A stretch of DNA of 54,098 bases from assembly GCF_014764505.1 (NCBI RefSeq), contig NZ_JACXWX010000031.1, positions 1 through 54,098 of the forward strand. The letters run 5' to 3'. A model generated the notes under the pieces. The model was not told where the DNA came from. It was given only the letters and a program-made list of their open reading frames with translations, and did no database searches. Positions 35,050 through 44,641 of this stretch are shown piece by piece. Position 1 is the stretch's first letter; each line of letters opens with the position of its first letter. This DNA is from Phormidium tenue FACHB-886 (lineage in GTDB: Bacteria; Cyanobacteriota; Cyanobacteriia; Elainellales; Elainellaceae). A program made the position numbers and the translations under genes.

Positions 35050-38000
35050 ATGACTCCTGATGAAGCCTTAGTTTTACTGGACATGCTACTCCAGGGGCAA
35101 AAGCTTGGAGATATTCAGGAGAAAGTCTTTCTGTTCTCCTGGCAGGGGTGGACCTATGCCCAGATCGCAGAACATATAGGCTACGATCTAAGCCACATCC
35201 GCGATGTAGGCTACGAACTTTGGCGGCAGCTTTCACAAGCGCTGGGCGAGCAAGTTACCAAAAAGAACGTGCAGGCAGTGCTGCGCCGGCGGGCCCAGCA
35301 GGCACAATACCCAGCCGCTGGATCGCCAGCTGTAGATCCTGCACAAGCAGCCTCCCCCTCAATTCATCACTGGGAAGAAGCGATCGATGTCTCTATGTTT
35401 TACGGTCGCGCTCAAGAACTAGCGACCCTTCACAATTGGATTATCGATCAGCGCTGTCGGTTGGTTGCGTTGATTGGCATGGGTGGGATGGGCAAAACGG
35501 CGCTGGCAGCCAAACTTGCTGAACAATTTGCCGGAGAATTTGACTATTTCATCTGGAAGTCTCTACGAAACGCACCGCCGATCGAGGACATTTTGGTGAG
35601 TTTGAGTCAGATCTTCTTAGGTCATCCCAACCTGCCCGACACGCTCGAAGCGCAGATTAACCAACTGTTATCTTGTCTACGCTCTACCCGTTGCCTACTG
35701 GTGTTTGACAATGTAGAAGCTATTTTGGCGGGTGCTGATAGCGAGGCAGGATTTCGAGCGGGTTACGCAGCCTACGACGAACTCCTGAGGCGAATTGGTC
35801 GCGAACATCACACAAGCTGCTTGGTTTTAACCAGCCGAGAGAAACCTAAATCGCTAAAATCGATCGAAGGGAACGCCCTGCCTGTCCGCAGTTTATCGCT
35901 GGTAGGATTGGAATTTAACGAAATTCAGGAGATCTTTAAGGCAAAGGGGGGCTACACCGCTTCGCCAGAGGATTGGCAGCGCTTGACGGCACAGTATTCC
36001 GGCAATCCGCTGGCGCTCAAAATTGTCTCTACAACCGTACAAGACCTATTTGACGGCAGTTTGACTGAGTTTCTGGCGCAGGGTGCGATCGTACTTGAAG
36101 ATATTGCCATGCTGCTAGATGAGCAGTTCCGCCGTCTGTCTGCCTTGGAGCAGCAGATTATGAACTGGCTGGCGATCGAGCGGGAGTGGGTGTCTTTGGC
36201 AGAGCTAAGAGCAAACTTCTTTCCAGGTTTGCCGCAGCATAAGCTGTTAGAAGCGTTGCTGTCGCTGGTGCAACGATCGCTCATTGAAAAGAATGCGGGG
36301 CTGTTCACCCTGCAGCCTGTGCTGATGGAGAATGTCACAGAACACCTGATTGCTCAAGTGTGTCAGGAAATTGAAACTTTGCAGCCCAAGCTATTTCTCA
36401 GCTATGCCCTGATCAAAGCGCAAGCCAAGGATTACGTCAGAGAAAGCCAAGCTCGTGTGATTTTGCAGCCGATCGTCGCTCAATTGAGCTACTGCTTTCG
36501 GACAAAAGAAGCCCTTGAAGACCAGCTCAATTCCCTACGGTGCTTGCTGCAAACTATAGGCACAGCTGGATATGGTGGCGGCAACCTAATAAACCTCTTT
36601 CAACAGCTAGGTACGGATCTAAGCGGCTACGATTTCTCTCATTTAACGCTGTGGCAGGCGCATCTGCAAGAAGCTAAGCTGCATCGAGCTAACCTTGCCT
36701 ACAGCGATCTCAGCAACACCACATTCGCTCAAACCTTTGGCAGCATTCTCGCGATCGCTTTCAGTCCAGAGGGTCACTTGCTAGCAACGGGGGGAGTCAA
36801 TGAGGATGTTTGCCTCTGGCAGGTTGCAGAGGGTCAACCGCTTTTCACTTGCCAAGGGCACAAAAGTTGGGTGCTATGCTTCGCTTTTAGCCCGTGCGGA
36901 CAGCTCTTTGCTAGCGCCAGCGATGATGGCATGATTCGGCTGTGGGATGTGAGCAACGGAGAGTGCTTAAGGACGCTGCAAGGCCATACAAACTACGTCC
37001 ATGCGATCGCCTTTGGTGCCGATGGCAATTTGCTTAGCGGCAGCGGCGACCAAACGATTCGGCTCTGGGATACCAAAACCGGACAATGTTTGAAAACTTT
37101 TTATAGGGAAAGTCCTGACATTAACCAAGCCAGCCCGGATGCTCAGCTATCTGTCGATCGCAGCAACTCCACCATCTGCCTGTGGAATATCAATGTTGGG
37201 CAATGCTTTAAATCTGTTGCATTCAGCGAAGGTGGTTCTCTTTTTGCCACTTGCAGCAGCGATTCTCTACAAGACAGCACAGTAGAACGCGCCATCAAAC
37301 TTTGGGATACCAAAACTGGGCAATGTCTGAAAACTTTGCGGGGGCACAGCGACCAAGTACAATCTCTTGTCTTCAGCGCTAGTGGAACCCTGCTGGCTAG
37401 CAGCAGTAGCGATCGCACCATCAAGCTTTGGGACACGCAGACCGGGCAATGCCTCAAAACATTGCAGGGACATCAGGGTCAAGTGCAATCTCTGGTCTTC
37501 AGCGCTAGCACATCGCTACTAGCTAGCGGCAGTAGCGATTGCACCATCAAGCTTTGGGACACGCAGACCGGGCAATGCCTCAAAACTTTGCAGGGACATA
37601 GCAGCCAAGTCCGGGCCGTTGCCTTCAGTTTAGACGATCAACTGGCGAGCGGCAGCAGCGATCAAACGGTGAGGTTTTGGGATATCTGTACGGGACGATG
37701 CCTTAGAGCTTTGCAGGGGCACAGCAGCCGAGTTTGGTCGATCGCCTTTGCACCGCCAGCTAGTTCCAGCCCAGCCGATGAAATGCAGCTTGCCAGTGGC
37801 TCTTATGACCACTGCGTCAGGCTTTGGGATGTGCAGAAGGGACAATGTTTGAAGACGTTACGAGGACATAGCAACTGGGTCCGGTCTGTTGCCTTCCACC
37901 CCGATGGCAATCTGCTCGCTAGCGGTAGTGACGATCGCACCATTAAGCTCTGGAATGTGCATACGGGGCAATGCCTTAAGACGTTGCGGAGGCACAGCAG

Positions 38001-38718
38001 CTGGATTCGTTGTGTCACGTTTAGCCCAGATGGGCAATGGCTGGCAAGCACATCGCAAGACCGCACCATTAGACTGTGGAATCTTAGCTCCTCGGTTAGC
38101 GATCGCGTTTTGACTGGAGACACAAGCTGGACAAAAGGAGCTGCCTTCAGCCCCGATAGCGAGACGCTAGCAAGCTGCATCGACGGAACACGCATTGCCC
38201 TTTGGAGTGTGACAACAGGAGAACGGCTGCAAATCTTTGAGGGGCATACTGCTCAAATTTGGTCAGTGGTATTCAGCCCAGATGGAAAACTGCTGATTAG
38301 CAGCAGCGCTGATCAAACCGTGAAGCTTTGGAATATCAGTACAGGTCAATGCCTGAGAACGTTTCAAGGACATGTTGGCAATGTTTGGTCAGTTGCAGTA
38401 GATTGCCATGCCGCTACGCTAGCAAGCGGAGGCGATGATGGTGTGGTGAAGCTCTGGGATATTCAAACAGGGAACTGCCTGTGGGTTGGGCAGGGCCATC
38501 AACGATCGATTCAATCAATTGGCTACAGCGCTGATGCTCGGCTCTTGGCAAGCGGTAGTGAAGATGAGACGATCAGAATCTGGGATACCCAAACCGGGAA
38601 CTGCTTAAAGCTTCTGAGAGCCGATCGACCCTACGAAGGCATGAATATTACAGGGGTTACAGGCGTGACAGAAGCTCAAAAAGCAACGCTGTATGCGCTG
38701 GGTGCCTTTGCAGAGTAG
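35050..38718 (+). CDS. STAND NTPase: vMAP-type N-terminal HTH - NB-ARC - WD40 repeats
   Basis: 1222 residues. The N-terminus (EKVFLFSWQGWTYAQIAEHI then GYDLSHIRDVGYELWRQLS) is the HTH-like domain found at the head of vWA/MoxR-associated proteins. The P-loop GMGGMGKT begins at 143, the same position as in the paralogue at 643. Walker B LLVFDNVEAI has its Asp at 220, and LVLTSREKP follows. A pentapeptide-like bridge (SHLTLWQAHLQEAKLHRANL) leads into about 15 WD40 units from 561 to 1195. Units 3-5 are degenerate: one lacks the GH dipeptide and is fused to the next at INVGQCFKSVAF. The C-terminal DRPYEGMNITGVTG matches the paralogue. Predicted cytoplasmic sensor ATPase with unknown signal and output. 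Confidence 0.9.
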   Translation: MTPDEALVLLDMLLQGQKLGDIQEKVFLFSWQGWTYAQIAEHIGYDLSHIRDVGYELWRQLSQALGEQVTKKNVQAVLRRRAQQAQYPAAGSPAVDPAQAASPSIHHWEEAIDVSMFYGRAQELATLHNWIIDQRCRLVALIGMGGMGKTALAAKLAEQFAGEFDYFIWKSLRNAPPIEDILVSLSQIFLGHPNLPDTLEAQINQLLSCLRSTRCLLVFDNVEAILAGADSEAGFRAGYAAYDELLRRIGREHHTSCLVLTSREKPKSLKSIEGNALPVRSLSLVGLEFNEIQEIFKAKGGYTASPEDWQRLTAQYSGNPLALKIVSTTVQDLFDGSLTEFLAQGAIVLEDIAMLLDEQFRRLSALEQQIMNWLAIEREWVSLAELRANFFPGLPQHKLLEALLSLVQRSLIEKNAGLFTLQPVLMENVTEHLIAQVCQEIETLQPKLFLSYALIKAQAKDYVRESQARVILQPIVAQLSYCFRTKEALEDQLNSLRCLLQTIGTAGYGGGNLINLFQQLGTDLSGYDFSHLTLWQAHLQEAKLHRANLAYSDLSNTTFAQTFGSILAIAFSPEGHLLATGGVNEDVCLWQVAEGQPLFTCQGHKSWVLCFAFSPCGQLFASASDDGMIRLWDVSNGECLRTLQGHTNYVHAIAFGADGNLLSGSGDQTIRLWDTKTGQCLKTFYRESPDINQASPDAQLSVDRSNSTICLWNINVGQCFKSVAFSEGGSLFATCSSDSLQDSTVERAIKLWDTKTGQCLKTLRGHSDQVQSLVFSASGTLLASSSSDRTIKLWDTQTGQCLKTLQGHQGQVQSLVFSASTSLLASGSSDCTIKLWDTQTGQCLKTLQGHSSQVRAVAFSLDDQLASGSSDQTVRFWDICTGRCLRALQGHSSRVWSIAFAPPASSSPADEMQLASGSYDHCVRLWDVQKGQCLKTLRGHSNWVRSVAFHPDGNLLASGSDDRTIKLWNVHTGQCLKTLRRHSSWIRCVTFSPDGQWLASTSQDRTIRLWNLSSSVSDRVLTGDTSWTKGAAFSPDSETLASCIDGTRIALWSVTTGERLQIFEGHTAQIWSVVFSPDGKLLISSSADQTVKLWNISTGQCLRTFQGHVGNVWSVAVDCHAATLASGGDDGVVKLWDIQTGNCLWVGQGHQRSIQSIGYSADARLLASGSEDETIRIWDTQTGNCLKLLRADRPYEGMNITGVTGVTEAQKATLYALGAFAE

Positions 38719-38723
38719 AGCGT

Positions 38724-39161
38724 TCAAGCGGAAATAAGGGCAGGCATAATGCCGAGCTGCTGCATCATAGCCAAATCATCGCGGATTACCCAGTGTTCAG
38801 CGATCTTATTATTTTGAATACGCAAGATATGGATTTGCTGTTGCCGGATCGATCTACCTGTAGGGGGAACACCTGGCAGTCCTATAAATGCACCTCGATG
38901 GGTTGCAGTGAGAACACAATGCATCACCACTTTGTCGTCTTCGGCAATTAAGTCGATGATTTCATGGTGATGATCAGGAAAGGCTTCTGTCAGCTCAAAA
39001 ATAAATTGTTTGGCTGCTCTCTTATCTTTGGCTGCAGCTGGAGTAGGATCGTTATCAATAAATTTATCTGCAATTAGTTCATCAACCACATCAATCTCAC
39101 GTTGATTGAATACTTCTTCATAGTAGCGACGCACGATCGATTTGTTCATCTCTATAGACAT
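38724..39161 (-). CDS. SnoaL-like / ester cyclase family protein
   Basis: 145 residues from the ATG at 39161 (MSIEMNKSIVRRYYEEV); an ATG five codons upstream is equally open. NKSIVRRYYEEVFNQREIDV, ADKFIDNDP and AFPDHHHEIIDLIAEDDKVV, then PPTGRSIRQQQIHILRIQNN are typical of the SnoaL-like polyketide-cyclase/ester-cyclase family with an alpha+beta-barrel fold. The function is often unknown; some members act on polyketide or steroid intermediates. It converges on the STAND gene with 5 bases between stops. Confidence 0.85.
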   Translation of the reverse strand: MSIEMNKSIVRRYYEEVFNQREIDVVDELIADKFIDNDPTPAAAKDKRAAKQFIFELTEAFPDHHHEIIDLIAEDDKVVMHCVLTATHRGAFIGLPGVPPTGRSIRQQQIHILRIQNNKIAEHWVIRDDLAMMQQLGIMPALISA

Positions 39162-39272
39162 TGCAAACCTCATCATTGAGATACTAGCTGTGCATAAAGC
39201 TAAGATAATTTTTGAAGATCAGGTGATCTTCAAAAATTACCTAATTCCATTTAAGCGGAAGCACTGTCTTAC

Positions 39273-39689
39273 CTAAACTAGTTTGCTAGTGGAGGCTGCG
39301 TTAAGGACATAGAATGCGTAGGTTTCCCATGTCCAGCCGCGCAGTTCCTGAAACGTGGTGGAGTAGTAATAGCGCCAAGGATCAGTAGCACGATATTGAT
39401 AGACTGGTGTTAAGTTGAGCTGTGAGTATTGGTAGGCATAGAATGCAATGCCATCATTAATCCAGCCGTCCTGTACATCGGGCTGGTAGCTGTAATAGTA
39501 ACGCCACGGATCCTCTGCGTGATATTGGTAAATGGGTAAAACTCCGGGTTGGTCTTCCCCAAACGCAAAGAAGCTAATGCCAGTTCTTGTCCATCCATCT
39601 TTGATATCTGGATTAGAAGAATACTGATAGCGCGGAACGGGGGTTGCTGCGTAATATTCGTAAACGGGAGTAAGAATCCAGTCAGCCAT
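39273..39689 (-). CDS. Three-repeat aromatic-rich protein, possibly DUF5648-like
   Basis: 138 residues made almost entirely of three tandem units of about 42-44 residues: TPVYEYYAATPVPRYQYSSN, LPIYQYHAEDPWRYYYSYQP and TPVYQYRATDPWRYYYSTTF. Each continues with a DGW or RGW turn and ends in a beta strand such as GISFFAF. Tyr and Trp are strongly enriched. The units recall the DUF5648 module seen in secreted hydrolases, but there is no signal peptide here. It may bind a polysaccharide or be a small beta-propeller-like protein; the family match is tentative. It is not near any enzyme gene. Confidence 0.6.
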   Translation of the reverse strand: MADWILTPVYEYYAATPVPRYQYSSNPDIKDGWTRTGISFFAFGEDQPGVLPIYQYHAEDPWRYYYSYQPDVQDGWINDGIAFYAYQYSQLNLTPVYQYRATDPWRYYYSTTFQELRGWTWETYAFYVLNAASTSKLV

Positions 39690-39980
39690 TTTAATTCTCC
39701 TGTATTTGTCAGTTAGGGGTTAGCCTGTCTTTTGTCAAGACACCTACAGCATAGAATTAGGCGATCGGTTTGCAAGCCGGAGAAAGTCAGAAAAAGTCTG
39801 ATGTTGTCAGGGAGTAAAGACAGATTTTGAGTAAGAATTGAAGAGTAGGAGTTTGCGTTATCCTGCAGTTTTTGCGCTTTTGCTGCAGCTCCCTTCTGAC
39901 ATTTTGGTGTCACATTTGCCAATCACAATAAAACTATCGACCTTTCTAGATCAGCCACCATACGGCATAGGGACGTAAGA
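39690..39980. other. Spacer without recognisable gene
   Basis: Short divergent spacer between 39273-39689 and the M28 peptidase gene. No operator or promoter could be fixed by eye. Confidence 0.4.
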
Positions 39981-41264
39981 ATGCGATCGTCATACTGGAT
40001 TAAGTTGCTGCTTACGAGTGCTTTGAGTTTAGCTGCAGGCTGTAGCCGAGCGCCTTTAGCGGTACAAGTCCCTGCTAGTCCGGCTGGGGGTACAGCGGTT
40101 GAGGGGGCGAATAGCCCTCGCGCAAACGCGCCCAATACAGCTACTTCCAATGCAGCTACTCCTAGCGCAGATGCCGATGTGCAAACGCTCGTTTCACTAG
40201 GTCCAAGAGTGGCAGGAACCCCTGTGATGGAGCAAGCCCGCTCCTACTTAGCCGAGGAGTACCGCAAGGCGGGCTACGTGACCGAAGTGCAGACCTTCAC
40301 CTATTCCAAATTTGAAGATCAAGGCTCAGAGCTGATCCTGGATTCTACACCAGTGGCAGCCAGAGCGTTACGTGGTTCAATTGCTGGTCGTCCGACTGCC
40401 CGACTGGTGGCAGTGCCAAATTTTGGTAGACCAGAAGACTTTGCCCAGGTTGAGGCTAGAGGGGCGATCGCTATTGTCCAACGCGGCGAAATTCGCTTTT
40501 TGGAGAAGGCAAATAACGCAGCAGCAGCAGGGGCAATTGGGCTGGTGATCGTCAACTTTGACGAGGGTGGGTTTGCCGGGTCGCTGGGAGGGGAAATAGG
40601 GATTCCGGTGATATCCCTCTCAGGGGAGCAGGGCAATCCTTTGCTAGAGCGGGCAGCCCGTGAGTCGCTTCAGGTGACGTTGAATGCCAACGCTGTCAAC
40701 CGAACGGTTACAGGACACAATATCATTGCGCATCTGGAAGGCGTGACACAGCCAGAAGTACTGCTTGGGGCTCATTACGATTCAGTTGCTGGCTCCCCAG
40801 GAGCAAACGATAATGCTTCTGGGACCGCAGTGATCCTAGACATTGCCCGTAACGTGGCACAAAAGCCAATTGCGCAACGAGTTTGGTTTGTGGCATTCGA
40901 TGGAGAAGAAGACGGTTTACATGGCTCTAGAAGCTTTGTCGATCAGGCTCAGCCGCAATTTCTCTCAGGGCTTGAGAGTATGTTGAACTTTGACATGGTG
41001 GGCGCGAATGAAGCGTTGCAGGTGGGCGGCACGTCTGGTCTAACAGCGCTCGTTAAAGCTGTAGATGCGTCCATTATTACTTTTGCAGCCAGCGGCAACA
41101 GCGATCATGCTCCTTTTGCCCGGGCTGAAGTTCCCATTCTGTTTTTCACACGCGGCGCGGATCCAAACTATCACTCTCCGACTGATACGCAAGTTGATCC
41201 AAAGCTGCTCGATCAAACCACCCAAACGGCGATCGAAGTCGTTGAACAATTGATGAAATCCTAA
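39981..41264 (+). CDS. M28-family zinc aminopeptidase lipoprotein with PA domain
   Basis: 427 residues. The signal peptide ends in a lipobox (LSLAAGC, Cys21), so the protein is likely membrane-anchored and exported. A PA-domain insertion lies at about 110-230 (ARGAIAIVQRGEIRFLEKAN). The catalytic domain has the cocatalytic zinc ligands of M28: GAHYDSVAGSPGANDNASG (His, Asp), VAFDGEEDGLHGS (Glu-Glu pair), LNFDMVG (Asp) and NYHSPTDT (His). The low-complexity linker at 40-70 is Ala/Asn/Pro-rich. It removes N-terminal residues from peptides outside the plasma membrane. The next gene is in the same direction 105 bases on. Confidence 0.9.
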   Translation: MRSSYWIKLLLTSALSLAAGCSRAPLAVQVPASPAGGTAVEGANSPRANAPNTATSNAATPSADADVQTLVSLGPRVAGTPVMEQARSYLAEEYRKAGYVTEVQTFTYSKFEDQGSELILDSTPVAARALRGSIAGRPTARLVAVPNFGRPEDFAQVEARGAIAIVQRGEIRFLEKANNAAAAGAIGLVIVNFDEGGFAGSLGGEIGIPVISLSGEQGNPLLERAARESLQVTLNANAVNRTVTGHNIIAHLEGVTQPEVLLGAHYDSVAGSPGANDNASGTAVILDIARNVAQKPIAQRVWFVAFDGEEDGLHGSRSFVDQAQPQFLSGLESMLNFDMVGANEALQVGGTSGLTALVKAVDASIITFAASGNSDHAPFARAEVPILFFTRGADPNYHSPTDTQVDPKLLDQTTQTAIEVVEQLMKS

Positions 41265-41369
41265 CGCCTCAATTGCACAGAGTTATTTAGCTCTGATGAT
41301 TAGCTGGCTCTGATGTTCAGCTCTAATTGTCCTTAATTTATCCAACTTTATTCTCTCAATCTAAACGCT

Positions 41370-42494
41370 ATGTCTCGTCTTTCAGTTCCCCGACCAATTC
41401 TTTATCTTGCTTTATTGTTTATGGGTGCAGCGGGTTTGACTTTGGCACGTCAGCTGCCGCCTGAGGCACCACTTCAAAGGCTCCAGCCAACGGCAGGCAG
41501 TTCAGCAGCAGACAGTTCAGATGTAGCCGATGCTGCCAACCCCAACTTCATCACCGCCGCGGTTGAGAAAGCATCTCCTGCCGTCGTGCGAATTAACTCT
41601 ACTAGAGAATCAGCAAACAGCTCAACCCGATCTCAAGGTCGCGTTGTACGCGGTACTGGCTCTGGATTTATTCTCAATTCTGAAGGCTATATCCTGACAA
41701 ATGCTCACGTTGTAAATGGTGCAGACAGCGTGACTGTAATTCTAAATGATGGTCGTAGCTTCACCGGGCAAGTTCTGGGAGAAGATCGATCGGCTGATGT
41801 AGCAGTTGTCCAAATCCCAGCCAGAAACTTGCCTGCTGTCGCAATCGGCAACTCAGCAGACCTCCGGCCGGGAGATTGGGCGATCGCCATTGGCAATCCG
41901 CTAGGGCTCGACCACACTGTTACAGTTGGGATTATCAGCGGCATCGATCGGGCAGGCAGTGATATTGGGGCGCGCAGTAGCCGAGATCGATTCATCCAAA
42001 CTGATGCAGCTATCAATCCTGGCAACTCTGGGGGTCCTTTGTTAAATCAGCAAGGGCAAGTGGTGGGTATCAATACTGCCATTATTGGAGACGCGCAAGG
42101 GTTAGGATTTGCTATCCCAATTGATCGGGCACAAGCCATTGCCGATCGGCTAATTAGTAGCGCGTCGCCTAGAGTTCTGGGTGAAATAGGAAATTCAGAC
42201 ACTAAAACACTTGCGGGCTTTGCTATTGTAGGAACCGGAATTGGCGCGATTGCTTTGACTGCTAAACGAGCAGGCTATTTCGGCAATCATGCTGTTCAAC
42301 AATCGGAAAGACTAGCACCAGCCCAACAGGCAAATTCTCGACTGCAAAAGAAGTTATTAAGACTTTTGCACAACGATCGAAATGCTGCAGATAGATTACT
42401 AACTCGCACCAAAATAATGCACCCAGATCGCTCAGCAGACTGGGTGGTTGAGAAGGTAATCTACGACTTAGAGCGCGATCGCCGTAGCTATTAG
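41370..42494 (+). CDS. HtrA/Deg-like trypsin-fold protease without PDZ, with transmembrane and C-terminal helical domain
   Basis: 374 residues. A signal/anchor helix (about 8-25) is followed by a trypsin-like domain with the full triad: H113 in ILTNAHVV, D143 in SADVAVVQ and S220 in NPGNSGGPL. Instead of the usual PDZ domain, residues 281-297 form a hydrophobic segment ([18 protein letters not shown]), then a basic linker and a helical module ending [16 protein letters not shown] and [17 protein letters not shown]. That C-terminal module is familiar from uncharacterised cyanobacterial proteins. The protein could therefore be membrane-tethered and regulated by a soluble partner. The fusion might be unusual or just under-described. 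Confidence 0.82.
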   Translation: MSRLSVPRPILYLALLFMGAAGLTLARQLPPEAPLQRLQPTAGSSAADSSDVADAANPNFITAAVEKASPAVVRINSTRESANSSTRSQGRVVRGTGSGFILNSEGYILTNAHVVNGADSVTVILNDGRSFTGQVLGEDRSADVAVVQIPARNLPAVAIGNSADLRPGDWAIAIGNPLGLDHTVTVGIISGIDRAGSDIGARSSRDRFIQTDAAINPGNSGGPLLNQQGQVVGINTAIIGDAQGLGFAIPIDRAQAIADRLISSASPRVLGEIGNSDTKTLAGFAIVGTGIGAIALTAKRAGYFGNHAVQQSERLAPAQQANSRLQKKLLRLLHNDRNAADRLLTRTKIMHPDRSADWVVEKVIYDLERDRRSY

Positions 42495-42541
42495 TTCAAC
42501 CAAGTTTCTTGCTAAATATTGCAGGAAAATCTACTGATTCT

Positions 42542-42589
42542 ATGCCAATTTAACGGAAGATATTTTATGCTTCTTAGTTAAATTGGCAT
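42542..42589. terminator. 13-bp inverted repeat behind the protease gene
   Basis: ATGCCAATTTAAC (42542-42554) and its reverse complement at 42577-42589 enclose a 22-base loop. It is AT-rich with no T-run of its own. A stronger hairpin stands 45 bases further on. Confidence 0.45.
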
Positions 42590-42633
42590 TAGTTCATTTC
42601 TTTGGTTTGCACTATAGCTCTCAACTCCGATAC

Positions 42634-42676
42634 TAATCAAAAAGCCTTTAGCACATTGCTAAAGGCTTTTTGATTA
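42634..42676. terminator. 20-bp perfect hairpin terminator between convergent genes
   Basis: TAATCAAAAAGCCTTTAGCA (42634-42653) and its complement (42657-42676) enclose a CAT loop. Both arms have a run of A or T at the outer side (GCCTTTAGCA core), so it can stop transcription from the protease gene and from the minus-strand gene at 42690. Confidence 0.9.
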
Positions 42677-42689
42677 ATTCAGCTGTTGT

Positions 42690-43130
42690 TTAGCGGACAG
42701 AAATAGCATCTTTAGATTCTTCGGACTCTTCAACATGCAGATTTCGGAGCGCTGCCGGTGGAACCTCGATCGGAAACTTTGAGATCGTCAAAGCGATCGG
42801 GAGCGGTTCAGCTTCAGGAGTTTCAACGGCAGGAACTTCTTCTGAATCTGCTGCTGAAGCTTGCTTCAAGCGAGCCTTAAGCAACATACCACCTCCAAAC
42901 AAACCCGCCAAAATTGTTAGACCTGCTCCAGCAATTCCTAACTGATTTAAACCGTTGGAGTTTACCTGTGTTGTAGTTGAATCAACAGATGGCACAGTCG
43001 GAGAAATAATATCAGAAGCACCCCCTTGCTGCTTGTAAATACAAGCTTGGGCAACTCCAGTAGATGCAAACAGTGTTGCACCTGACAAAGCGACGATCGC
43101 CGCAGATGCTGCTAAAGAATTCAGCTTCAT
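42690..43130 (-). CDS. Exported single-pass protein of unknown function
   Basis: 146 residues. A signal peptide (MKLNSLAASAAIVALSGATL, cleavage near VAQA) is followed by a short exported segment with one Cys and Ser/Thr-rich VPSVDSTTTQVNSNGLNQL. A transmembrane helix covers about 64-86 (IAGAGLTILAGLFGGGMLLK), and the acidic cytoplasmic-side tail has Glu/Pro-rich EEVPAVETPEAEPLPI. No family was recognised. The gene is surrounded by AT-rich DNA upstream, and the strong terminator separates it from the protease gene. Confidence 0.65.
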   Translation of the reverse strand: MKLNSLAASAAIVALSGATLFASTGVAQACIYKQQGGASDIISPTVPSVDSTTTQVNSNGLNQLGIAGAGLTILAGLFGGGMLLKARLKQASAADSEEVPAVETPEAEPLPIALTISKFPIEVPPAALRNLHVEESEESKDAISVR

Positions 43131-43435
43131 AGTTGTCTCCAGGAAAGAATTAAGAGTTGAACTCGATTTCTACCAAACATGAAACAGAATGAATGAATGC
43201 ACAAGGAGCATACAAAATAGTATAAGGGCTTAATCTAATTTTTCAACCCTAAATTTATTTTATTTCAATTAAAAAATGAGAAATTTAAAGAACAAAAGTT
43301 TTTCAATTAAATGGAAAGGAATATTGCTCATTGCTCACTGATGAGTGGTGATTTATCAATGACAATGACATCACAAAGGAAATCATAAGGACAATAATTG
43401 TATATCAACCGTTACGAGTTTGGTTTAGCCGTGTA
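43131..43435. other. AT-rich spacer without gene
   Basis: Low-GC run (stretches such as ATTTATTTTATTTCAATTAA) upstream of the exported-protein gene and of the kinase fragment. No coding frame or hairpin was found. Confidence 0.45.
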
Positions 43436-43858
43436 ATGAGTATCATCACCAGATGTAAAACATTACCCGCTCTGACCCACGCGCAGCCTGAGCAACTGAT
43501 CGAACTGTGGGCTGATCCTGATTTGCTACGACAGGCGATCGAAAACTTGCTCAACAATGCCTGCAAATATACCCCTGCTGGTGGCACAATCCTGGTGCGC
43601 TTGGTGCCTCACCCCGGTTGGGCAGTGATTCAGGTAATCGACACAGGCATCGGCATTCCAGAAGCCGACCTACCCTATATCTTCGATCGCTTCTACCGGG
43701 TAGACACTCAGCGTTCTCACGATAGCGGCGGCTTTGGGCTAGGGTTGGCGATCGCCCAGCAAATTGTCCAAGCCCATCGCGGGCATCTTCATGTCACAAG
43801 TGAAGTGAGTAAAGGCTCAAAGTTTCAGATTGAATTGCCCCTCACGCCCTATCCATGA
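43436..43858 (+). pseudogene. Orphan HATPase domain of a histidine kinase (5'-truncated)
   Basis: The frame of 140 residues is a complete ATP-binding domain: N box LRQAIENLLNNACKYTPAGG, G1 VIDTGIGIPEADL, F box YIFDRFYRVDTQR, G2 FGLGLAIAQQIVQAHRGHLH and a final KGSKFQIELPL. No HisKA helix with the phospho-accepting His and no sensor domain precedes it: the upstream 300 bases are non-coding. The first residues (MSIITRCKTLPALTHAQ) fit a kinase linker, so this is a truncated gene rather than a start. An independent small ATPase is unlikely. The TrkA-like gene follows 66 bases on. Confidence 0.75.
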
Positions 43859-43924
43859 GCAACCTTAAACGGTTGAGTTATCGTGGTAAATCTGTAATGT
43901 TCATTCTGAAGGTGACGGTTAGCT

Positions 43925-44641
43925 ATGTACGTTGTAATTGGTGGAGCAGGAATGATGGGGCTGGGGTTAGCCCAGCAGTTATTGAAGCTCGGTCATACTG
44001 TAGCAATCATTGATTTAGACCCACTTGCCTGTCGCTTTGCCCGTGAGAAGATCGGAGTCATGGCATTTGAGGGCAGTGCAGTTAGCACAACAGTGCTTCT
44101 TGAAGCAGGGATTCGACAAGCAAATGCAGTTGTTGCTGCACTCAGAGATGATGCATTGAACTTAGCGATGCTCACATTGTCGAGGAGTTATGGTGTTTCC
44201 CACATAGTGGTGCGAATGCGTGATCGTGAATTTCTAGAAGCTTATCGCCTGGCTCAAGCGAGCCATATTATCAGCACAATTGATCTGGCAGTTGCAACGA
44301 TGGCAAACGCAATTGAATACCCTGAAGTCGAGTCGATGATGCATTTTGAGCAAGGGCAGGTGGAAGTGCTGAAGCTGCCTGTTCCAGGCAGTTGCTATGT
44401 AGCAGGTCGCACCGTTGCCCAAATTGCTCAAGATCCTCGCTTCCCCACAGGTTCACTGATCATTGGATATCAATGCCACTCTTGTGCAGATTTGGAAATC
44501 CCGAATGGCAACACTGTGTTGGGAGCAGGCTCCACCATCCTGGTTGTGACTCGTCCTGAGTCCGTTCATCCCATGATTGATTTTCTGGGAATTCACGCTA
44601 GTCATCTTCCAACGAGAGAAGTTTCTCATCCAAATCTTTGA
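43925..44641 (+). CDS. TrkA-type NAD-binding potassium-transport regulatory protein
   Basis: 238 residues. The Rossmann N-domain is at 1-120 (VVIGGAGMMGLGLAQQLLKL, IIDLDP, and the usual VVAALRDDALN strand). RMRDREFLEAYRLAQASHII links to a TrkA-C/RCK-C domain from about 150 (VLKLPVPGSCYVAGRTVAQI). These proteins bind NAD(H) or nucleotides and gate K+ channels or Trk/Ktr transporters; no channel gene is nearby. The stop lies inside the neighbouring antiporter gene on the other strand: the two coding ends overlap by 44 bases. Convergent ion-transport genes may share function. Confidence 0.88.
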   Translation: MYVVIGGAGMMGLGLAQQLLKLGHTVAIIDLDPLACRFAREKIGVMAFEGSAVSTTVLLEAGIRQANAVVAALRDDALNLAMLTLSRSYGVSHIVVRMRDREFLEAYRLAQASHIISTIDLAVATMANAIEYPEVESMMHFEQGQVEVLKLPVPGSCYVAGRTVAQIAQDPRFPTGSLIIGYQCHSCADLEIPNGNTVLGAGSTILVVTRPESVHPMIDFLGIHASHLPTREVSHPNL

